Positions 19,626-29,257 of a stretch of DNA of 64,000 nt are shown here, one piece after another; positions within the stretch are counted from its first letter, which is position 1, and every line of letters begins with the position of its first letter. A program made the translations under genes and the position numbers. The notes under the pieces are model-generated. The model saw only the letters and a program-made list of their open reading frames with translations, did not search any database and was not told the origin of the DNA. This DNA is from Gemmatimonadota bacterium (GTDB taxonomy: Bacteria > Gemmatimonadota > Gemmatimonadetes > Longimicrobiales > Gaopeijiaceae): the NCBI GenBank assembly GCA_022571515.1, contig JACZXQ010000004.1, forward strand, positions 96,395 through 160,394, read 5' to 3'.

Positions 19626-20348
19626 CTATTCAGTGGGCCCAGCGACGATTGTTCTCAGTGCCCGGACCTCATCTTTCGTCAGTTCGCGCCATTCCCCCTT
19701 CGCGAGCCCACCCAATTCGATGGGCCCAAACCGAACGCGCAGAAGGGCCAGGACCTCGTGCCCGACAGCACTCAGCATCCGCCGCACCTCACGCTTGCGA
19801 CCCTCGGCCAACACCAGCGTGAGCCGGGTCGAGCGTTCCAGCCGTTCCAAGATGGATGCTCGGCGCGCGCGCGCCGGGCCGTCGTCGAGGCTGACCCCCT
19901 CCGTGAGCCTCTCGAGCGTCTCGCGAGTCACCACCCCCTTCACGGTGGCCTCGTACTCCCGCTCTACCCCCGTCCTGGGGTGAAGCAGGCGGCTCGCCAG
20001 GTCTCCATCGTTCGTGAGGAGCAGGAGACCCTCTGTGTAGAGATCGAGACGTCCCACGTAACGGAGTCCCACCATGTCACCGGGCAGGACATCGTAGATG
20101 GTCCGTCGCCCATGCGTGTCACGCTCCGTCGTGAGTACTCCGGGCGGTTTGTTGAGAGCGATGAAGCGTGGCGCTTGCAACTCCACAACGCGCCCGTCGA
20201 ACATGATCTGGTCGCGTGCCGGATCGACCCGAGATCCAAGGACGGTAACCACCTCTCCGTTCACTCGGATCCGTCCATCCTCGATCAGGTTTTCGGCCTG
20301 TCGACGGGACGCCACCCCGGCACGGGATAGATACTTCTGAAGCCGCAT
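19626..20348 (-). CDS. Pseudouridine synthase, RsuA/RluB/RluE family
   Basis: 240 aa. N-terminal S4 RNA-binding domain ([16 protein letters not shown], residues 1-60), then the catalytic domain with the G-R-L-D motif containing the active-site Asp ([10 protein letters not shown]) and the C-terminal G-R-K-R-E-V-R-R-M signature. Modifies uridines in rRNA; which site cannot be told from sequence. The start at 20348 opens exactly at the S4 domain. Last gene of the M50-scpA-scpB run, 13 bp after scpB. Confidence 0.92.
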   Translation of the reverse strand: MRLQKYLSRAGVASRRQAENLIEDGRIRVNGEVVTVLGSRVDPARDQIMFDGRVVELQAPRFIALNKPPGVLTTERDTHGRRTIYDVLPGDMVGLRYVGRLDLYTEGLLLLTNDGDLASRLLHPRTGVEREYEATVKGVVTRETLERLTEGVSLDDGPARARRASILERLERSTRLTLVLAEGRKREVRRMLSAVGHEVLALLRVRFGPIELGGLAKGEWRELTKDEVRALRTIVAGPTE

Positions 20349-20361
20349 CGACCGGTCCGCC

Positions 20362-21102
20362 CTAGTCGACCTCGGGATCGTCTTCGGCCGACTCGGCCGG
20401 GGCGTCCACGGGCATGTCGGCCTCGGGCGGTCGAACATCGGCATCACCCGCCTCGGGATCTTCGCTCTCATCCAAACCGCTCGCCGTCGCCAGGACGTCG
20501 CTCACACCCGGTGGAGGTGTGTCATCGTCCTCGATCGCCTCCTCATCCGGCTCGGGCTCGGGGTCCTCGAGCGGAGTCCGATCCCGAAGGATGATCGGGA
20601 GCTCCTCCGGCCGGGGGAGGTCGTCGAGCGAGCGGAAGCCGAAGTGCTCCAGAAAACGCTGTGTCGTGCCGAATAGGAGTGGGCGCCCGATCCCGTCGCC
20701 TCGGCCGACCACATCGATCAATGCGCGGTCTTGAAGCGTGCGAATCACGCCCGCCGATCCGACTCCGCGGATGTACTCCATCTCGATGCGGCCGATTGGC
20801 TGACGATATGCAATGAGGGCCAGCGTCTCGAGGGCGGGTCCCGACAGCCGCGACGGCCTGGGGACGGTGTCGAACCGCTCCAGGTATGTCACAAAGTCGG
20901 GCCGGGTGAGGAGTTGGTAGCCCTCGCCCAGCTCGCGGATCTCGAACGCACGCTCGGATTCCGAGTAAACGGCGTTCAGCGCGCGGACCGCCTCCTCGAC
21001 CAGGTCTTCGTTGAGGCCGCCGTCCGCCCGGGCGATCTCCTCCGCCTTCAGCGGTGCATCGCTTGCGAAGAGCACTGCCTCCACGATCTGGGCTGCGTTC
21101 AC
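20362..21102 (-). CDS. scpB: Segregation and condensation protein ScpB
   Basis: 246 aa. Kleisin-associated partner of ScpA and SMC in chromosome condensation. Two winged-helix domains occupy residues 1-165, including A-L-I-A-Y-R-Q-P-[IV]-[GT]-R-x-[ED]-[IM]-x-x-[IV]-R-G, the family signature. A ~80 residue acidic Pro-rich tail follows and is longer than in most homologues. Starts at GTG overlapping the scpA stop (GTGA). Confidence 0.92.
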   Translation of the reverse strand: MNAAQIVEAVLFASDAPLKAEEIARADGGLNEDLVEEAVRALNAVYSESERAFEIRELGEGYQLLTRPDFVTYLERFDTVPRPSRLSGPALETLALIAYRQPIGRIEMEYIRGVGSAGVIRTLQDRALIDVVGRGDGIGRPLLFGTTQRFLEHFGFRSLDDLPRPEELPIILRDRTPLEDPEPEPDEEAIEDDDTPPPGVSDVLATASGLDESEDPEAGDADVRPPEADMPVDAPAESAEDDPEVD

Positions 21103-21899
21103 GAATCCTCCGGTAATGCGTCTCTTGGAGCAGCATCGTGCTCGGGCTCGACGACACTCTCATTCCTGCGATACACCCACAGCTCGCTGAACGGCCTGAC
21201 CTGCCGCAGAAAAATGATCCGGCGTCGTGTGAGCTCCAGGCCCGCCAAGAACGTCATGACGCTATGCATGCGGTTCCGGAACGGCTGCACGAGGCGGGTG
21301 AACTCGATCCGCTTCACCCGCTCCAACGTGCCGAGAATCAAGTTCATCTTGTCTTCCATGGCAACCGGCCGAGAAGTCACCCAATGCTCGCGCTTTCCCG
21401 GCGCCGGAGGGGCAATCTCGAGGGCCGCCTGGAACACTTCCTCCCAGGTGGTCTCGAGCGGCGTCTCCTCTATCGAAGGACGAGCCCTGGGTTCCACGTA
21501 GCCCTTGCCGAAACGGCGAGCTTGCTCGGCCTGTGAGGCGGCCAGGCGGTCCGAGATCTCGCGAATCTGCTCGTACTCGAGAAGGCGACGAACCAACTCC
21601 GCCCGAGGATCCTCCTCCCGGCCCTCCTGGGGCCGCGGAAGCAGCATTTGCGCCTTTACCCGGATGAGCATGGCCGCCATCTCGAGGAACTCGCCCGCGT
21701 TGTCGAGATCCTCTGCGTGGATGCCCTGCACAGCTGCAAGGAACTGGTGTGTGATCGTCGCGATCGGGATGTCGAAGATGTCGATGTCCTGCTGCCGGAT
21801 GAGGTGCAGCAGCAGGTCGAGCGGTCCCTGGAACCGCTCGATGTCGATGACGAGGAAGTCCTCGCCCGCGAGAACCGATCCCGCCCCGGTCAGATCCAT
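21099..21899 (-). CDS. scpA: Segregation and condensation protein ScpA
   Basis: 266 aa kleisin. The N-terminal F-x-G-P-L-D-L-L-L-H-L-I-x-x-x-x-x-D-I signature is intact, as is A-x-x-L-I-x-[IVL]-K-[AS]-x-x-L-L-P; a C-terminal winged helix that contacts SMC ends the protein. The start at 21899 lies inside the end of the M50 gene (10-bp overlap). The open frame extends upstream as a long frame without kleisin homology and is the shadow of the M50 gene, not part of ScpA. Confidence 0.92.
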   Translation of the reverse strand: MDLTGAGSVLAGEDFLVIDIERFQGPLDLLLHLIRQQDIDIFDIPIATITHQFLAAVQGIHAEDLDNAGEFLEMAAMLIRVKAQMLLPRPQEGREEDPRAELVRRLLEYEQIREISDRLAASQAEQARRFGKGYVEPRARPSIEETPLETTWEEVFQAALEIAPPAPGKREHWVTSRPVAMEDKMNLILGTLERVKRIEFTRLVQPFRNRMHSVMTFLAGLELTRRRIIFLRQVRPFSELWVYRRNESVVEPEHDAAPRDALPEDS

Positions 21900-22543
21900 A
21901 AGTACATCAGGGTGCCCCACCAATTCATGATCACGAAAACCGGCCGGAAAACCACACTGAAGAAGGACGGCGCCAGGAACATGATTCCCATCAAGACCAG
22001 GATGCCATACCCACCCAGCTTCCGGTATCGAAGCCCCAGCTTTTCGGGCAGCATGTGGAACATCACGTGCGATCCGTCCAACGGCGGAATGGGAATCAAG
22101 TTGAAAAGCGCCAGAAGCAGGTTGATGAACACCCCGAAGAAGCACATGCGGAGCACCACGCCGACCACGGCCGAGCCGTCCAGCGCCACCTGGAGCTTCC
22201 CGAAGATCATGTAGAGCACCGTGAATCCGACGACGAGCAGGATGTTGGACGCGATGCCCGCCAGCGAGACCTTGATGTCGCTCGCCCGAGGTGTGCGGAA
22301 CTTTCTCGGGTCGATCGGCACGGGCTTGGCCCACCCGAAGACGAAGCCCGCCGTGTAGTAGAGGACCAACGGGACGACCACCGATCCCACCACGTCGAGG
22401 TGAGATACCGGGTTCAGCGTGATTCGGCCCAGGTTGTGGGCGGTGTCGTCCCCTTCCCTCAGGGCCACCCACGCGTGCGCGACCTCGTGGACAACCACAG
22501 AGAAAAGGAGCACCGGAAGCAGGATCAGAAAGTCCGAATTCAT
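21890..22543 (-). CDS. M50-family site-2-type membrane metalloprotease
   Basis: 217 aa, six hydrophobic segments. The first contains the zinc motif H-E-V-A-H (residues ~19-23); N-P-V-S-H-L-D and N-L-I-P-I-P-P-L-D-G-S-H later supply the Asp ligand. This is the short rhomboid-like SpoIVFB/S2P subfamily without PDZ domain. Substrate unknown; its constant position upstream of scpA in many genomes is not explained. Start ATG 22543. Confidence 0.88.
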   Translation of the reverse strand: MNSDFLILLPVLLFSVVVHEVAHAWVALREGDDTAHNLGRITLNPVSHLDVVGSVVVPLVLYYTAGFVFGWAKPVPIDPRKFRTPRASDIKVSLAGIASNILLVVGFTVLYMIFGKLQVALDGSAVVGVVLRMCFFGVFINLLLALFNLIPIPPLDGSHVMFHMLPEKLGLRYRKLGGYGILVLMGIMFLAPSFFSVVFRPVFVIMNWWGTLMYLWI

Positions 22544-22625
22544 GGACCTTGAAGGTACCCGAGCGCGATCCCCCTCGCCAGCCCGCCCGGCGTCTGTGCC
22601 CGGCACAATAATCACTGGAAATCCC

Positions 22626-22654
22626 TTGATCACTCTTCACGTTTCGGGTATACT
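22626..22654 (+). promoter_or_regulatory. Promoter of rpsT
   Basis: TTGATC (22626-22631), 17-bp spacer, TATACT (22649-22654) with a ~40 nt leader to the rpsT ATG. Good match to the sigma70 consensus. Confidence 0.65.
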
Positions 22655-22701
22655 TTTCGGCCGGTTCGCCAAGGGGCGAGCCGATCGTACAAAGGTGAAG
22701 A

Positions 22702-22956
22702 ATGCCGAATATCAAGAGCGCCAAGAAACGCATGAGGCTCAGCCGCGTGCAGAATACCCGGAACCGCACCAAGCGGACTCGGCTGCGTACGGCCATCAAG
22801 AAGGTCCGTCAGGCGGACAACGTCGAGGCGGCGCAGACCGCCCTGCATGAAGCGATTGTGCTTCTCGATCGCGCCGCCACCAAGCGGCTGCTCCACCCGA
22901 ATGCCGTCGCGCGCATGAAGAGCCAACTCGCCCGAAGGGTTCGCGCGTTGGCCTGA
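22702..22956 (+). CDS. rpsT: 30S ribosomal protein S20
   Basis: 84 aa, very basic. Starts M-P-N-I-K-S-A-K-K-R, typical of S20, and continues as two long helices with the conserved N-R-x-x-K-[RS] region. Binds 16S rRNA in the small subunit. Single-gene transcript between its own promoter and terminator. Confidence 0.97.
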   Translation: MPNIKSAKKRMRLSRVQNTRNRTKRTRLRTAIKKVRQADNVEAAQTALHEAIVLLDRAATKRLLHPNAVARMKSQLARRVRALA

Positions 22957-22977
22957 GGTAGCGGCACAGGAAATTTG

Positions 22978-23012
22978 AACGACCCGGTCGGCCCACCGAT
23001 CGGGTCGTTTTT
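22978..23012 (+). terminator. Rho-independent terminator after rpsT
   Basis: Inverted repeat 22978-23009 (14-bp stem with one mismatch, loop CCCA) followed by a run of five T (23008-23012). Confidence 0.9.
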
Positions 23013-23131
23013 CTTGAGGGCGGCCCAGCATTCTGGCATTCGGGTTGTCTCCCTAGTAGGTATGTGCCTGGGCGCCCACATTTTCATGACCAGGGCGCTC
23101 GCGTAGCGAACCGACTCGACGGAGACCACCG

Positions 23132-23773
23132 ATGCGTACGTTCATTTTCTTCCTCACACTCATCGCGGCCTTTTCTTTGGGCGCACTCAGCTCCCCGGAG
23201 CCAGCCACCGCCCAAGAAACCGATATCGTCGGCGATTGGGTGCTGAACCGCGACAAGAGCGACGATCCACGTGAGGTGATGGCCCGAAGCCGCAGGGGTG
23301 GCAACCAGGGCGCCGCTCGAGGTGGCGGCGGCAGGGGCGGAGGCCGTGGGGGTGGGCGGGGCGGAGGCGGCGGTCGCGGAGGCGGTGGCTCACCCGGCAT
23401 CGAGCGCGGGCCGAGCGAGGGCGACCGGCTGCTGCAGCGACGGTTGATGAACCCAGTGCTCAATCTCACGATCACCAGGACGGACTCCACCTACGTCTTC
23501 GCGACAGAAGGCCAGCAGTTCGGTGAGCATTTCTTCGATGGCCGCAAGCTCAAGTCGATCGTCGGCACGGAGCTCGAGGTCGAGATCAAGGCCGAGTGGA
23601 AGAAGAACAGGCTCGAGGTCGAGACCAAGGTCAGTGGCGGGGCGAAGCTCAAGGAGAGATACGAGCTCGACGAGGACACCGGTGAGTTGAGGGTCGAACT
23701 GGATTTCAGCAACACACGCTTGGATCAGAGGATCAGACTCAAGCAGGTCTACGAGCGGAGGGGGGACGGCTAG
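23132..23773 (+). CDS. Secreted protein with Arg-Gly-Gly-rich segment
   Basis: 213 aa, function unknown. Signal peptide to about A-T-A-Q (residue ~28), the short W-V-L-N-R-D-K-S motif common in secreted proteins of this group, then residues ~54-88 of almost pure Gly/Arg repeats, then a beta-rich C-terminal domain (~95-213). RGG-like segments usually bind nucleic acid in cytoplasmic proteins, but the signal peptide makes that unlikely here; a flexible basic linker is a safer reading. Stands alone between rpsT and the convergent pyrC. Confidence 0.75.
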   Translation: MRTFIFFLTLIAAFSLGALSSPEPATAQETDIVGDWVLNRDKSDDPREVMARSRRGGNQGAARGGGGRGGGRGGGRGGGGGRGGGGSPGIERGPSEGDRLLQRRLMNPVLNLTITRTDSTYVFATEGQQFGEHFFDGRKLKSIVGTELEVEIKAEWKKNRLEVETKVSGGAKLKERYELDEDTGELRVELDFSNTRLDQRIRLKQVYERRGDG

Positions 23774-23777
23774 AGGC

Positions 23778-25064
23778 TCAGTTCCTCTCGAACACGATCC
23801 GGCCGCCCACAATCGTGCACCGGGCCCGCCCCCTCAGTTCCCAGGCGTCGAACGGCTGATTCCGGCTCTTCGAGCAGAACAACTCCCGGTCGATCGTCCA
23901 CTCGACGGCAGGATCGATGATGGTCACGTCGGCCACGGAGCCCGGTGTCAGCGAGCCGCCGGGAAGCCCGAAGGCCTCCGCCGGCGCCCGGCTCATTCTG
24001 TCCACCATAGTGGGGAGGTCGATGATGCCCTTCCCCACCACGTGAGTCAGGATCAACCCAAGCGACGTCTCCAACCCCACAATACCGAACGGCGCGTCGT
24101 CGAATGCCTGTTCCTTCTCGTCGTAATGGTGCGGCGCATGGTCCGTGGCAATCGTGTCCAGCGTGCCATCGGCTAGGCCCTCCTGGACGGCCGCCCGATC
24201 CTTCGCGCTGCGCAGTGGAGGATTCATCTTCGCATCGGTCCGGAAACCGTCCACCGCCTCATCTGTCAGTAGCAGGTGGTGAGGCGTTGCTTCGGCCGTC
24301 ACGCGAACACCCCTCGCCTTGGCCTGCCGGATCGCCTCGACCCCGTAAGTCGTAGAAATGTGCTGCAAGTGGAGACGGCCGCCCGTGAACTCGGCGAGCA
24401 GCAGGTCACGAACAATGTGGATGTCCTCCGAGGCGTTGGGCTTGCCACGAAGTCCCAGGCGCGTGGAGACCAGGCTCTCATTCATCACGCCTTCGCCGGA
24501 CAGACCGAGGTCCTCGGGGTGATCAGCCACCGGGATGCCGAACGCCTGGGAGTACTCGAGGGCCATCCGCATAAGACCGGAATCCATCACCGGGTGACCG
24601 TCGTCCGTGATCGCCACGGCTCCCGCTTGTACCATCTCGCCGACCTCGGCGAGTTGCGTGCCCTCGAGACCCACCGAGATGGCGCCGACCGGGTACACGC
24701 GGGTAGCCCCCACGCGCTCGCCCTGGGCCTTCACGAACCCGACTGTCGCCGGATCGTCGATGGGCGGATCCGTGTTGGGCATCGCGCATATCGCCGTGAA
24801 ACCGCCGGCCGCCGCCGCGTGGGCACCCGTCTCGATGGTTTCCTTGTGCTCTTCCCCCGGTTCCCTGAGATGGACGTGCACGTCGATGAGTCCCGGGGTC
24901 ACGATCAAACCGGAAGCGTCGATCTCGACGGCGTCCTCAGGAGCATCGATCCCGCCGGCCACCTCGATGATCCCGGTCTCATCGAGCAACACGTCATAGG
25001 TGCCGTCGATGCCTTGGCCGGGATCGACCACCCTGCCACCCTTGATGATCATCGAACGGCTCAT
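23778..25064 (-). CDS. pyrC: Dihydroorotase
   Basis: 428 aa. Third enzyme of de novo pyrimidine synthesis, closing carbamoyl-aspartate to dihydroorotate. Type I amidohydrolase: metal motif D-V-H-V-H-L-R-E at ~60, metal/substrate motif A-T-D-H-A-P-H-H near 305-312, and the C-terminal G-R-A-x-C-T-I-V-G-G-R strand. Its ATG overlaps the pyrB stop (ATGA). Last gene of the pyrR-pyrB-pyrC operon. Confidence 0.95.
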   Translation of the reverse strand: MSRSMIIKGGRVVDPGQGIDGTYDVLLDETGIIEVAGGIDAPEDAVEIDASGLIVTPGLIDVHVHLREPGEEHKETIETGAHAAAAGGFTAICAMPNTDPPIDDPATVGFVKAQGERVGATRVYPVGAISVGLEGTQLAEVGEMVQAGAVAITDDGHPVMDSGLMRMALEYSQAFGIPVADHPEDLGLSGEGVMNESLVSTRLGLRGKPNASEDIHIVRDLLLAEFTGGRLHLQHISTTYGVEAIRQAKARGVRVTAEATPHHLLLTDEAVDGFRTDAKMNPPLRSAKDRAAVQEGLADGTLDTIATDHAPHHYDEKEQAFDDAPFGIVGLETSLGLILTHVVGKGIIDLPTMVDRMSRAPAEAFGLPGGSLTPGSVADVTIIDPAVEWTIDRELFCSKSRNQPFDAWELRGRARCTIVGGRIVFERN

Positions 25065-26032
25065 GACTCCCCCCCTCCCTTCGCCGCTTCCGCCGCCTCG
25101 GGGACCCCGCCTGCCAGCAGGTAGAGCACCGCCATGCGGATCGCCACGCCGTTCGTCACCTGGTTGAGGATGACCGAGTGCGGGCCGTCCGCCACGTCAC
25201 TGTCGATCTCCACGCCGCGGTTCATGGGCCCGGGGTGGAGGATCACGAGATCCTTTGGGGCCGCGTCCAGCCGGGCGCTGGAGACACCCCAGACACGATT
25301 GTATTCCCGCAGGCTTGGGACGTACCCGGCCTTCATGCGCTCGAACTGGAGCCGGAGAACGTTGAGAACGTCCGCCCACTCAATGGCGTCTTCGATCCGC
25401 CCGAAGACGGAAACACCCAGCTCCTCCACACCCCTCGGAAGCAGCGTGCGCGGCCCGCATACGGCCACCTCCGCACCCAACTTCAGCAATCCGAAGATGT
25501 TGGACCGAGCGACACGCGAATGGAGGATATCGCCCACCAGGCAGACCTTGATCCCCGAGATCCGGCCCAGCGTGTCGCGGATCGTGAGCATGTCCAACAG
25601 CGCCTGTGTCGGATGCTCGTGCCCGCCGTCCCCCGCGTTGACGACGCTGGACGGTATCCGGTCCGCCAAGAAGCTCGCAGCGCCCGAGGACCCGTGGCGC
25701 ATGACGACCATGTCGATCTTCATGGCCTCGAGGTTCCGAGCCGTGTCCACGAGCGTCTCGCCTTTCACCACCGACGATCCGGACGACGAGATGTTCACCG
25801 TGTCGGCACTCAGGCGCTTCTCGGCGAACTCGAACGATACCCGCGTCCGCGTTGACGGCTCGAAGAACAGATTGACGATGGTCTTCCCGCGCAGCACGGG
25901 GACCTTCTTGATCCGGCGCTCCGAGATTTCCTTGAAGGGCTCGGCGGTATCCAGAATGGTGGAGATCTGATCGGGTTCCAGCCGCTCCAGGCCCACGAGG
26001 TCCTTTCCGAGAGAAGGAGCGGTTCGGGTCAT
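25061..26032 (-). CDS. pyrB: Aspartate carbamoyltransferase catalytic subunit
   Basis: 323 aa. Carbamoyl phosphate plus aspartate to carbamoyl-aspartate. The carbamoyl-phosphate motif F-F-E-P-S-T-R-T-R is at ~57-65 and H-P-T-Q-A-L-L-D at ~141. Overlaps pyrR (ATGA) and pyrC, so all three are translationally coupled. No pyrI is adjacent, as is usual with PyrR-controlled operons. Confidence 0.95.
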   Translation of the reverse strand: MTRTAPSLGKDLVGLERLEPDQISTILDTAEPFKEISERRIKKVPVLRGKTIVNLFFEPSTRTRVSFEFAEKRLSADTVNISSSGSSVVKGETLVDTARNLEAMKIDMVVMRHGSSGAASFLADRIPSSVVNAGDGGHEHPTQALLDMLTIRDTLGRISGIKVCLVGDILHSRVARSNIFGLLKLGAEVAVCGPRTLLPRGVEELGVSVFGRIEDAIEWADVLNVLRLQFERMKAGYVPSLREYNRVWGVSSARLDAAPKDLVILHPGPMNRGVEIDSDVADGPHSVILNQVTNGVAIRMAVLYLLAGGVPEAAEAAKGGGES

Positions 26033-26637
26033 GCGGCCTCCGGTGGAACGGTCACGACGTGCACCGCGAGTTCGCCGTCGAGCTCGGGTACCAACACTTC
26101 GACGGCCTGGTTCGGCATTGTTTCGATGGACTTGCCCACGATGTCGGGACGAATCGGTAGCTCACGGCCACCGCGGTCTACCAGAACACACAGGTAGATG
26201 CGTGCAGGCCTCCCCCAATCCATCAATTCGTTGAGCGCGGCCCGAGCCGTTCGTCCCGTGAAGAGAACGTCGTCCACAATCACCACGACCTGGTCGTCGA
26301 TGCCGCCGGGCGGCAACTTCGATTCACCAATCACGGGCCTTGGGCCGATGGCCATCAGGTCGTCGCGGTACAACGTGATGTCGAGAGTGCCGAGCGGCAC
26401 GGTGAGACCTTCAGCGCGTTCGATCTCGGCTTGCAGCAGGTGGGCCAGTTGAACGCCTCGCCGGTGGATGCCCATGAGCATCAACTCGGCCGCGCCGGCG
26501 TTCATTTCAATGAGTTCACGAGCCATCCGGGCGATCGCCCGCTCGACAGCCTTCGCGTCCATCACCGGAGTGCGTGTACTGGGCACCAGAAGCCTACTGG
26601 CCTCCACAAAGAGTGTTTCGCCCGTGCAAGAGGCCAT
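26029..26637 (-). CDS. pyrR: Bifunctional pyrimidine operon regulator / uracil phosphoribosyltransferase PyrR
   Basis: 202 aa. The PRT fold with D-I-T-L-Y-R-D-D-L and the PRPP loop [12 protein letters not shown] is typical of PyrR, which binds pyr mRNA and senses UMP. The ATG at 26637 is preceded by GGAGG at ideal spacing and adds ~25 residues compared with the usual PyrR start; an internal ATG at 26562 would give the standard length but has a poor RBS. First gene of the operon. I could not identify a convincing anti-antiterminator in the ~120-bp leader. Confidence 0.92.
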   Translation of the reverse strand: MASCTGETLFVEASRLLVPSTRTPVMDAKAVERAIARMARELIEMNAGAAELMLMGIHRRGVQLAHLLQAEIERAEGLTVPLGTLDITLYRDDLMAIGPRPVIGESKLPPGGIDDQVVVIVDDVLFTGRTARAALNELMDWGRPARIYLCVLVDRGGRELPIRPDIVGKSIETMPNQAVEVLVPELDGELAVHVVTVPPEAA

Positions 26638-26764
26638 GAACCTCCGCCCCCCACGGACAAGGCGCCGGAAACTAGAGAAGATCGGGGTTCTTTACAAGGG
26701 ATGGCCACGCGCCCATCATGAAGCCCGATTTCATGCGGATTTCCGCCAATTAGGAGGGCAGTCC

Positions 26765-28717
26765 ATGCAGCGCAGTCCTTACCGGGTTCTCGCCTGGGCG
26801 ATGGCCACACTGGTGCTCGTCTCGCCTAGCCTGAGCGCCCAGGAATTGACCGAGGCACCCAAGGTCATTCTGGGCGGGGTACCGTTTTCGGTAATCCTGG
26901 AGGGCGCGGAAGACACCGCGACGTCCTATGAGATCCGGGACGCGGAAGGCGCAGTGCTCGCGAGCGGAAGCGTGGACGCACAGGCCACCGTCACGGTCCA
27001 AGGCCTCGTGGTCACCAGCCGCTCCGGACTCCCACTGGAGGTGCGTCTGGGCGCCGTCACCGAGACGCTGGACCGGCCTTTCGCGTATGGCTGGTTTTCG
27101 CTGATGCCCCCGCTCATTGCCATCCTGATGGCGCTTATCTTCAGAGAAGTGGTGACTGCGCTGTTCGCGGGCATCTGGTTGGGCGCGTTGGCCGTGGCGG
27201 GATACAACCCGCTGCAGGCACTCTGGAGGGTCGTGGACAGCTACGTCGTTCCGGCCCTCTCGGACTCTGACGGAGGCCACACCCAGATCGTGATCTTTTC
27301 GCTGCTTCTGGGTGGCATGGTCGGGATCATCGCCCGGAACGGTGGCACCCAAGGCATCGTGGACGCGGTAGCGCCCTTTGCGAACACCAGGCGGCGCGGC
27401 AAGATCGCGACTCTGCTTGCCGGCCTCGCGATTTTCTTTGACGACTACGCCAACACGCTCATCGTGGGCAACACGATGCGGCCCATCACGGACCGCCTGA
27501 AAATCAGCCGGGAGAAGCTGGCGTACATCGTCGACTCGACCGCCGCCCCCGTCGCCGCGATGGTCCCCATTTCCACCTGGGTAGGCTATGAGATCTCGCT
27601 CATCTCCGACGGACTCGACATTGCCGCCGCGCAGCAGTCGGCCAACCCCGCTCTGGCGCAGGCGCTGTCGACAGCGAACCCATTCGGCGTATTCATCAGC
27701 ACGATCCCATACCTTTTTTATCCCCTCCTGGCCCTGATCTTCGTGTTCCTCACCTCTTTCATGGATCGTGACCTGGGCCCCATGGCCGAAGCGGAACGGC
27801 GCGCGGCAAGCGGCGGAGGGCTGCACCGGCCGGGCGCCACGCTGGCCACCGACACGTCGGGGGCGGTCATGCAGGCGAAGGACGGCGTATCACCCCGCTG
27901 GTACAATGCAGCGTTGCCGGTGCTGACAGTGATCCTCGTGGTGCTCGGGGGCCTCTACACCGACGGACGTGCCTCTGTGGGTCCGGACGCTTCGCTCATG
28001 GACGTGTTTGGGGCGGCCGACCCCTTCGTGACGCTCCTGTGGGGCTCGTTCGCGGGCTGCGTGATGGGGATCCTGCTCTCTGTCGGACAGAGGCTCCTCA
28101 CCGTGCAGGAGGCGCTCGACGCATGGGGGATGGGCATGAAGGCCATGGTCACCGCCATGGTGATCCTCGTCATGGCCTGGTCTCTGGGACAGGTGACGGC
28201 GGACCTCGGTACCGCGCAGTTCCTGGCCCAGGCCCTGAGCGATGCGGTACCGCTCGCCCTGATCCCTGTCCTCGTCTTCGTCATTGCGGCTGCGATCGCG
28301 TTCGCCACGGGCACCTCATGGGCCACGATGGCCATCCTGATCCCACTCGTGATCCCCCTCACGGTCGCGCTCGGAGGCGCCGAAAACTTCGCTGTGGGCG
28401 GAGGTTATTCCATCCTTCTGGGCTCGATCAGTTCGGTCTTGGCCGGCGCGATTTTCGGTGACCACTGCTCTCCCATCTCCGACACGACGGTGCTGAGCTC
28501 GACGGCCGCCGCGTGCGATCACGTGGACCATGTGAGGACGCAATTGCCCTATGCTCTGCTGGTGGCAGTCGTCGCCATGATCCTCGGGGATCTGGCCACG
28601 GCGTTCGGCCTCCCGAACTGGCTGGCCCTGCTCGGCGGTGTGGGTGTGCTCGCGGCGGTCCTCCGGATCTGGGGCACACCGACGGGCGGTCAGCCTTCGG
28701 AGGCCTCCGTGGCCTGA
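26765..28717 (+). CDS. NhaC-family Na+/H+ antiporter
   Basis: 650 aa. Signal-peptide-like start and a ~90-residue extracytoplasmic beta-rich domain precede the NhaC transporter core of about 11-12 helices; F-F-D-D-Y-A-N-T, T-x-x-P-V-A-A-M-x-P-I-S-T-W and G-D-H-C-S-P-I-S-D-T are the conserved motifs with charged membrane residues. Exchanges Na+ (or another cation or organic acid) for protons. The ATG at 26765 follows AGGAGGG. The extra N-terminal domain is not in classical NhaC but is seen in related larger antiporters. Divergent from pyrR. Confidence 0.88.
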   Translation: MQRSPYRVLAWAMATLVLVSPSLSAQELTEAPKVILGGVPFSVILEGAEDTATSYEIRDAEGAVLASGSVDAQATVTVQGLVVTSRSGLPLEVRLGAVTETLDRPFAYGWFSLMPPLIAILMALIFREVVTALFAGIWLGALAVAGYNPLQALWRVVDSYVVPALSDSDGGHTQIVIFSLLLGGMVGIIARNGGTQGIVDAVAPFANTRRRGKIATLLAGLAIFFDDYANTLIVGNTMRPITDRLKISREKLAYIVDSTAAPVAAMVPISTWVGYEISLISDGLDIAAAQQSANPALAQALSTANPFGVFISTIPYLFYPLLALIFVFLTSFMDRDLGPMAEAERRAASGGGLHRPGATLATDTSGAVMQAKDGVSPRWYNAALPVLTVILVVLGGLYTDGRASVGPDASLMDVFGAADPFVTLLWGSFAGCVMGILLSVGQRLLTVQEALDAWGMGMKAMVTAMVILVMAWSLGQVTADLGTAQFLAQALSDAVPLALIPVLVFVIAAAIAFATGTSWATMAILIPLVIPLTVALGGAENFAVGGGYSILLGSISSVLAGAIFGDHCSPISDTTVLSSTAAACDHVDHVRTQLPYALLVAVVAMILGDLATAFGLPNWLALLGGVGVLAAVLRIWGTPTGGQPSEASVA

Positions 28718-28728
28718 GTACGGAGGGC

Positions 28729-29229
28729 CTACTCGGCCCGCCGCTCCCGGAAGAACTCGCGGAGGAGCGCGCCCGCCGCCTCTGCCTGTACCCCGGGGGT
28801 CACCTCGGCCCGGTGGTTGAGGGCGGGATCCTGCAGCAGGTTGCCCAGCGAGCCGGCCATCCCCGACTTGGGATCCGAAGCGCCGTAGACCACCCTTGGG
28901 ATTCGGGCAAGAACGATCGCGCCGCAGCACATCGCACACGGCTCCAGCGTGACGTAGAGGGTGCTTTCCGTCAGCCGCCAGTCACCGAGCCTGGCTCCCG
29001 CGCTCCGCATGACCACCACTTCCGCATGCGCGCTGGGATCGGAGTCCGTCACGGTCCGGTTGTGATCTTCGGCCAGCACCTCACCGCCCCGCACGATCAG
29101 CGCGCCCACGGGCACTTCGCCGCAGCGGGCCGCCTCGGCCGCGAGCTCGAGGGCACGCGACATCCAGACGGAGTCGTCGGACGTGGAGGGGGTACGGTCG
29201 ATCGAGATGGATGGGGGGGCTTCGCTCAC
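28729..29229 (-). CDS. tadA: tRNA-specific adenosine(34) deaminase
   Basis: 166 aa. Zinc deaminase converting A34 to inosine in tRNA-Arg(ACG). Catalytic H-A-E-V-V-V and P-C-A-M-C-C-G-A motifs are intact; the C-terminal helix G-A-L-L-R-E-F-F-R-E is typical. Convergent with the NhaC gene, 11 bp between stops. Confidence 0.93.
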   Translation of the reverse strand: MSEAPPSISIDRTPSTSDDSVWMSRALELAAEAARCGEVPVGALIVRGGEVLAEDHNRTVTDSDPSAHAEVVVMRSAGARLGDWRLTESTLYVTLEPCAMCCGAIVLARIPRVVYGASDPKSGMAGSLGNLLQDPALNHRAEVTPGVQAEAAGALLREFFRERRAE

Positions 29230-29257
29230 GGGCGGATCGGACCCGGCCGGTGGTAGA

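Noticed and set aside
26638..26764. A PyrR-binding attenuator in the pyrR leader
   Set aside because: I could not find a terminator/antiterminator pair; only a weak promoter-like TTGTAA-17-TAGTTT is visible on the minus strand.
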